From NCBI RefSeq assembly GCF_014196455.1, contig NZ_JACIDS010000002.1, positions 806,001-870,000 of the forward strand: a stretch of 64,000 nucleotides of DNA. Direction: 5' to 3'. The notes beneath the pieces were generated by a model, which was not told the DNA's origin, did not search any database, and saw only the letters and a program-made list of their open reading frames with translations. The DNA is from Kaistia hirudinis. Its GTDB lineage: Bacteria > Pseudomonadota > Alphaproteobacteria > Rhizobiales > Kaistiaceae. Below, one piece after another: positions 61,110-64,000 of this stretch (position 1 is its first letter; each line of letters starts with the position of its first letter). The translations under genes and the position numbers were made by a program.

Positions 61110-61793
61110 GTGCGCTACGCGATCTATGCGGCCCCATCCGCTACCGAGCCGCTCTGGATCGCCGCCGCCGCTTGGCTCGGCCGCGACGCGGCGAGCGGGG
61201 CGCGGGGCGCACCCCCGCCCGTCGAGGGCCTCGATGCCGGCAAGATGGCGCACTATCTCGCCGATCCCGCCCGCTATGGCTTCCATGCGACGCTGAAGGC
61301 GCCTTTCCGCCTGGCCGAGGGGCAGGGCGAGGCCGAGCTCATCGCGGCCTTCGAAGCCTTTGCGGGCGCGTCGGCGCCGATCCTGCTGCCGGAACTGGTG
61401 ATTCGCCGGCTCGGCCGCTTCTTCGCCTTCGTGCCGAACGAGCCGGTGGCGGCCCTCGATGATTGGGCCGGCCGGGTCGTCGAAGCGTTCGAGCCCTTTC
61501 GCGCGCCGCTTTCAGAAAAGGATCTCGCGCGCCGCCGCGTATCGGGGCTGACCCTGCAGGAGGAGGAGAACCTCGTCCGCTGGGGCTATCCCTATGTCTT
61601 CGACGCCTTCCGATTCCACATGTCGCTGACGGGCAAGGTCGCGCGCGAGGACGCGGAACTGGTGGAGGCCGCGGCGCGGCGCCATTTCGCGGCCTTCGAC
61701 GGCAAGCCGTTCCGTCTCGACCGGATCGCCATCTTCATCGAGCCGGAGCCCGGCGCGCCGTTCGATATCCTCGCGAGCGCCCCGCTCGGCTGA
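61110..61793 (+). CDS. DUF1045 protein (2H phosphoesterase-like, phosphonate-associated family)
   Basis: This 227-residue cytosolic protein starts at GTG 61110 (MRYAIYAAPS; AGAAGGGAAG upstream). It has two H-x-T/S motifs, GFHATLKAPF (about residue 59) and FRFHMSLTG (about 171), the arrangement of 2H phosphoesterases. The DUF1045 family is found in phosphonate C-P lyase operons, but no other phn gene is in this window, so a phosphonate link is only by family. The 317-base interval between the neighbouring small secreted-protein gene's coding end and the next unit is mostly occupied by this gene. Confidence 0.82.
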   Translation: MRYAIYAAPSATEPLWIAAAAWLGRDAASGARGAPPPVEGLDAGKMAHYLADPARYGFHATLKAPFRLAEGQGEAELIAAFEAFAGASAPILLPELVIRRLGRFFAFVPNEPVAALDDWAGRVVEAFEPFRAPLSEKDLARRRVSGLTLQEEENLVRWGYPYVFDAFRFHMSLTGKVAREDAELVEAAARRHFAAFDGKPFRLDRIAIFIEPEPGAPFDILASAPLG

Positions 61794-61927
61794 TGACGCA
61801 AGCGCTTTGATATGGACCCGTTAAACGCCTTGCCTTACGATTCGGGCGACGGCGCAAGCGCATGGCTGCCTTCTCGGGCGGCCTGATCGAAGACGCGTTG
61901 CGCCGGGGAAAGCCTTTGGGGGACATC

Positions 61928-62542
61928 ATGCGATCGATCGTGCTCGCTGCAGCCGTTTCGGCCCTTCTTCTTGGCGCGGCGAGGGCGGATGAGGGGCATC
62001 TCTCCGGACTGCCGGCGGCGCTGCTCGGCGGCGCGGCGGCCGAGGGCACGCAGCATGAATTGCCCAAGGCGCCGGTAACGTCGATTTCGGCGGGCGGCCT
62101 CACGGCGGTCCTCGGCAAGACCACGCTGGGCGATGTCGCCTCGGCGCTCGGCGGTACGGTGGCGACGGCGAGCGATGGCGGGCAGGATGCTTCCTGGCTC
62201 TGCTACACCGCGACGATCGGCGGCCAGGCGGCCTATATCTGGTTCCTCGCCAACAGCACGGATGCGAATGGCGCGCTGGACCTGGTGGGCGGCAATTTCA
62301 GCTCCGTCGGCAAGAGCCAGCCCTGCGTCGCGCCGAAGGTCAGCCTCGACGACATCAATTTCTCCGTGCCCGGGCTCGGCGCAAGCCAGTCCGCATTGCA
62401 GCAGCAGTTCGGCACGGTGGCAGCGCGCTATGGCTTCGTCGCCTATTCGAGCGAGCACGGATCGAACCTTCAGAACCTCAACTACCTGATCAAGGACGAC
62501 GTGATCGTCGGCCTCGCCGTCACGCGGATCAGCGCGCCCTGA
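61928..62542 (+). CDS. Secreted protein of unknown function
   Basis: From ATG 61928 (GGGGGA upstream) this is a 204-residue precursor with a signal peptide (MRSIVLAAAVSALLLGAARA, cleavage near ARA-DE). The mature part includes two cysteines (SWLCYTAT and SQPCVAPK) and a repetitive small-residue region (SISAGGLTAVLGKTTLGDVA). Family is not recognised; periplasmic location is expected. An in-frame ATG at 61862 has no better signal sequence. Confidence 0.75.
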   Translation: MRSIVLAAAVSALLLGAARADEGHLSGLPAALLGGAAAEGTQHELPKAPVTSISAGGLTAVLGKTTLGDVASALGGTVATASDGGQDASWLCYTATIGGQAAYIWFLANSTDANGALDLVGGNFSSVGKSQPCVAPKVSLDDINFSVPGLGASQSALQQQFGTVAARYGFVAYSSEHGSNLQNLNYLIKDDVIVGLAVTRISAP

Positions 62543-62557
62543 GGGAAGAACGCGCCC

Positions 62558-62983
62558 TCAGGCTTCGCTCTCCGGTGGGAGCGGGCGCGGGCGACGGTTC
62601 TCGTCGATTGCGACGAAGGTGAAGGTCGCGTGGGTGACCTTGTCGATCGCGTCGCTGACGCGGTTGCGGCGCCAGGCTTCGACATAGATCCGCATGGACG
62701 AGCGGCCGGACGACAGGATCCGGCCATAGATCGTCACCTCGTCGCCGACCGCCACCGCGCTCAGGAACGACATGCCGTCGACCGCCGCGGTCACGACGCG
62801 GCCGCGCGCCCGGCGCGTGGCGATGGTCGACGCGCCGAGATCCATCTGTGACATCAGCCAGCCGCCGAAAATGTCGCCGGCCGGGTTGGTGTCATGCGGC
62901 ATCGCGATGGTGCGCAGGACCGGCACGGTGGTGTGGTCGGGATTGAGCGTCGGAGGCGGCAGGTTCTGGGATTCGGACGTCAC
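62558..62983 (-). CDS. yciA: Acyl-CoA thioesterase, YciA-like hotdog fold
   Basis: This 141-residue thioesterase hydrolyses acyl-CoA to CoA and free acid. It starts at GTG 62983, the only start giving the family length (E. coli YciA is 132). The hotdog-fold active-site segment is NPAGDIFGGWLMSQMDLGAS with the following TRRARGRVVTAAVDGMSFL. The later VEAWRRNRVSDAIDKVTHAT completes the strand set. It converges on the secreted-protein gene, with 15 bases between the stops. Confidence 0.9.
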   Translation of the reverse strand: MTSESQNLPPPTLNPDHTTVPVLRTIAMPHDTNPAGDIFGGWLMSQMDLGASTIATRRARGRVVTAAVDGMSFLSAVAVGDEVTIYGRILSSGRSSMRIYVEAWRRNRVSDAIDKVTHATFTFVAIDENRRPRPLPPESEA

Positions 62984-63053
62984 GTGGCAGGATCTCCGCA
63001 GGGCAGTCTGGGCACTATAGCGTCGTCGCGGCGGGCGTGAACTGCGGCGGTGC

Positions 63054-63800
63054 TCAAAGCTCGGGCGGCAGGCCCTTGCGAGCGCGGAGCTCCTGCAGCG
63101 GCGGGATCGTCGCATACATATGCGGGTCGAGCAGGTCCCAGATGATCCCCCGATCCGGCTTCTGCGCGCCGGGGACGGTGATGGTGCGCGTCGGCGTGAA
63201 GATGATGTCCGCGACGCTGTCGAACACCTCCGGCGTCAACTCCTCGTCCAGCACCTGGCAGTCATGCACCACGGCGGCGACCGGGGTGGTGCCGTCGACC
63301 CGGCCGAGCTCGTGCAGCATCGCCCATTCCGTGTCGAAGAAGCCGTGGCCCTTGCCGAAGCGCACGCCCTGGTGATTGATCGCGCCGGTTCCCGTCACGA
63401 GATAGTCGACCGGCGGCAGCGCCGCGATCGCCTCGAGATCGACCGGACGTCCGACGCGCTCCATGCCGTCCAGCGTCGCCGCATAGAGGTGGAGTTCGGG
63501 CGCGATCTCGGCCGGATCCAGCAGCCAGAAGCCGCGCCGGATGCTGTAGGTCGTCACCAGAACGCGCTTGCCGTCGCGCAGCGCCTGGTGGCGCAGCCGC
63601 TCGATGCAATTGTCGGGTGCGATGAAAATCAGATCGGCGCGCTGGTAGAACTCATGCGCGGTCAACCGCGCGCAGGCCGCTCCGCCGCCCTCGAAATCGG
63701 CGATGAATTCGCCGAAATCGAAATGGAACCGGCTGTCGGCCACCGCGACCTTGCGCAATTCGCTCCAGACGCGCTCGCGCACTGGCTGCTTCCCGTTCAT
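63054..63800 (-). CDS. 5-formyltetrahydrofolate cyclo-ligase-like protein (MTHFS family)
   Basis: This 248-residue cytosolic protein (ATG 63800; GAGGAC upstream) resembles the MTHFS family that converts 5-formyl-THF to 5,10-methenyl-THF with ATP. The family nucleotide/phosphate signature appears as VRFGKGHGFFDTEWAML, compared with the usual GRGGGYYDR. The N-terminus is unusual (VWSELRKVAVADSRFHFDFG) and there is a C-terminal tail (PDRGIIWDLLDPHMYATIPP). It may therefore be a diverged relative with a different substrate rather than the housekeeping enzyme. Confidence 0.72.
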   Translation of the reverse strand: MNGKQPVRERVWSELRKVAVADSRFHFDFGEFIADFEGGGAACARLTAHEFYQRADLIFIAPDNCIERLRHQALRDGKRVLVTTYSIRRGFWLLDPAEIAPELHLYAATLDGMERVGRPVDLEAIAALPPVDYLVTGTGAINHQGVRFGKGHGFFDTEWAMLHELGRVDGTTPVAAVVHDCQVLDEELTPEVFDSVADIIFTPTRTITVPGAQKPDRGIIWDLLDPHMYATIPPLQELRARKGLPPEL

Positions 63801-63914
63801 CCTCAAGTCCTCGTCTGCTCAGTCTGGTGGTCGGGACGGCAACGTGCCGGTCCTGCCGGACGGACAGCAGCCTCAAGGCCCGGCGGCGGACATCATGACG
63901 AGCCGGCCCTCAAA

Positions 63915-63950
63915 CGGAAAGGCCGCGCAGGGTGCGCGGCCTCTCTTCTT
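63915..63950 (-). terminator. Hairpin terminator of the leftward gene at the window edge
   Basis: The stem GGCCGCGC/GCGCGGCC with a five-base loop (63921-63941) is followed on the minus strand by TTTCCGTTT. It lies about 20-30 bases past the stop of the gene cut by the right edge. On the plus strand it has CTCTCTTCTT, so it may also act in that direction. Confidence 0.7.
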
Positions 63951-63972
63951 GTCCCTCTGGATTTTTGTCGTC

Positions 63973-64000
63973 TCAGGCGGCGACCGAAATCTCGGTCGGC
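63973..64000 (-). CDS. C-terminal end of a leftward gene cut by the window edge
   Basis: On the minus strand the frame reads PTEISVAA then stop (TGA at 63975-63973). Only nine codons are visible, so the product cannot be named. The hairpin just downstream supports a real gene end. Confidence 0.4.

Noticed and set aside
1-64000. tRNA, rRNA, CRISPR, insertion sequence, integrase and prophage genes
   Set aside because: None seen. No cloverleaf-like gene ends, direct-repeat arrays, transposase motifs or phage proteins were found when reading the gaps and the coding regions.

Overview
This is a high-GC chromosomal window from an alphaproteobacterium, most likely of the order Hyphomicrobiales (Rhizobiales). 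The evidence is the gene order ccmI-ccmE-ccmF-ccmH-degP-response regulator-histidine kinase-glnE-PleC-like kinase, a Porin_2-type outer-membrane porin, DUF1127 and Rhizobiales-type small secreted proteins, and many CUT1-type ABC sugar importers. I see no rRNA, tRNA, CRISPR array, insertion sequence, integrase or prophage. The genus cannot be fixed from sequence alone.

Layout. 0.1-16.9 kb is a conserved core block: a glycine-zipper lipoprotein, cytochrome c maturation (ccmIEFH), the periplasmic protease DegP with a strong terminator, an OmpR-type two-component pair, glnE, and on the opposite strand a PleC-like cell-cycle kinase and aminopeptidase N. 17.1-21.2 kb is a small sugar-catabolism cluster: a LacI-type regulator with its own palindromic operator, a TIM-barrel isomerase/epimerase, a Gfo/Idh/MocA dehydrogenase and an NTF2-like protein, followed by a LysR gene.

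22.4-32.7 kb is the most distinctive region. A six-gene ABC importer (binding protein, two permeases, a 70-residue DUF2160-like membrane protein and two different ATPases) runs through overlapping start and stop codons into dhaL. DhaM (EIIA domain), a dedicated HPr and a dedicated PTS Enzyme I follow as separate genes, then a helix-turn-helix gene and, after a palindromic repeat, dhaK. Together these could import a C3 substrate (dihydroxyacetone, glycerol or a relative) and phosphorylate dihydroxyacetone from PEP through a self-contained EI-HPr-DhaM-DhaL-DhaK relay. A cluster of GTTTAGTGA boxes precedes the operon.

32.7-44.9 kb holds a TadG-like surface/pilus protein, the potassium transporter Kup, an MFS carrier coupled to an unrecognised 319-residue protein, two similar CHASE4-GGDEF-EAL cyclic-di-GMP proteins flanking a YcaQ/AlkX-type DNA glycosylase, and a nitroreductase. 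44.9-50.9 kb has a 0.7-kb repeat-rich intergenic region and a second CUT1 importer without its own ATPase, followed by a 670-residue fusion of a Gfo/Idh/MocA dehydrogenase with an aldo/keto reductase.

50.9-64 kb carries two small proteins divergent from a LysR gene, an AraC regulator, a ThuA-like protein, a NudK-like Nudix hydrolase, a divergent HxlR/QorB pair with a GTTAC-N5-GTAAC operator, Mrp, the porin, RecO, a DUF1045 2H-phosphoesterase-like protein, small secreted proteins, a YciA-like thioesterase and an MTHFS-family protein. The last bases hold the end of a leftward gene with its terminator.
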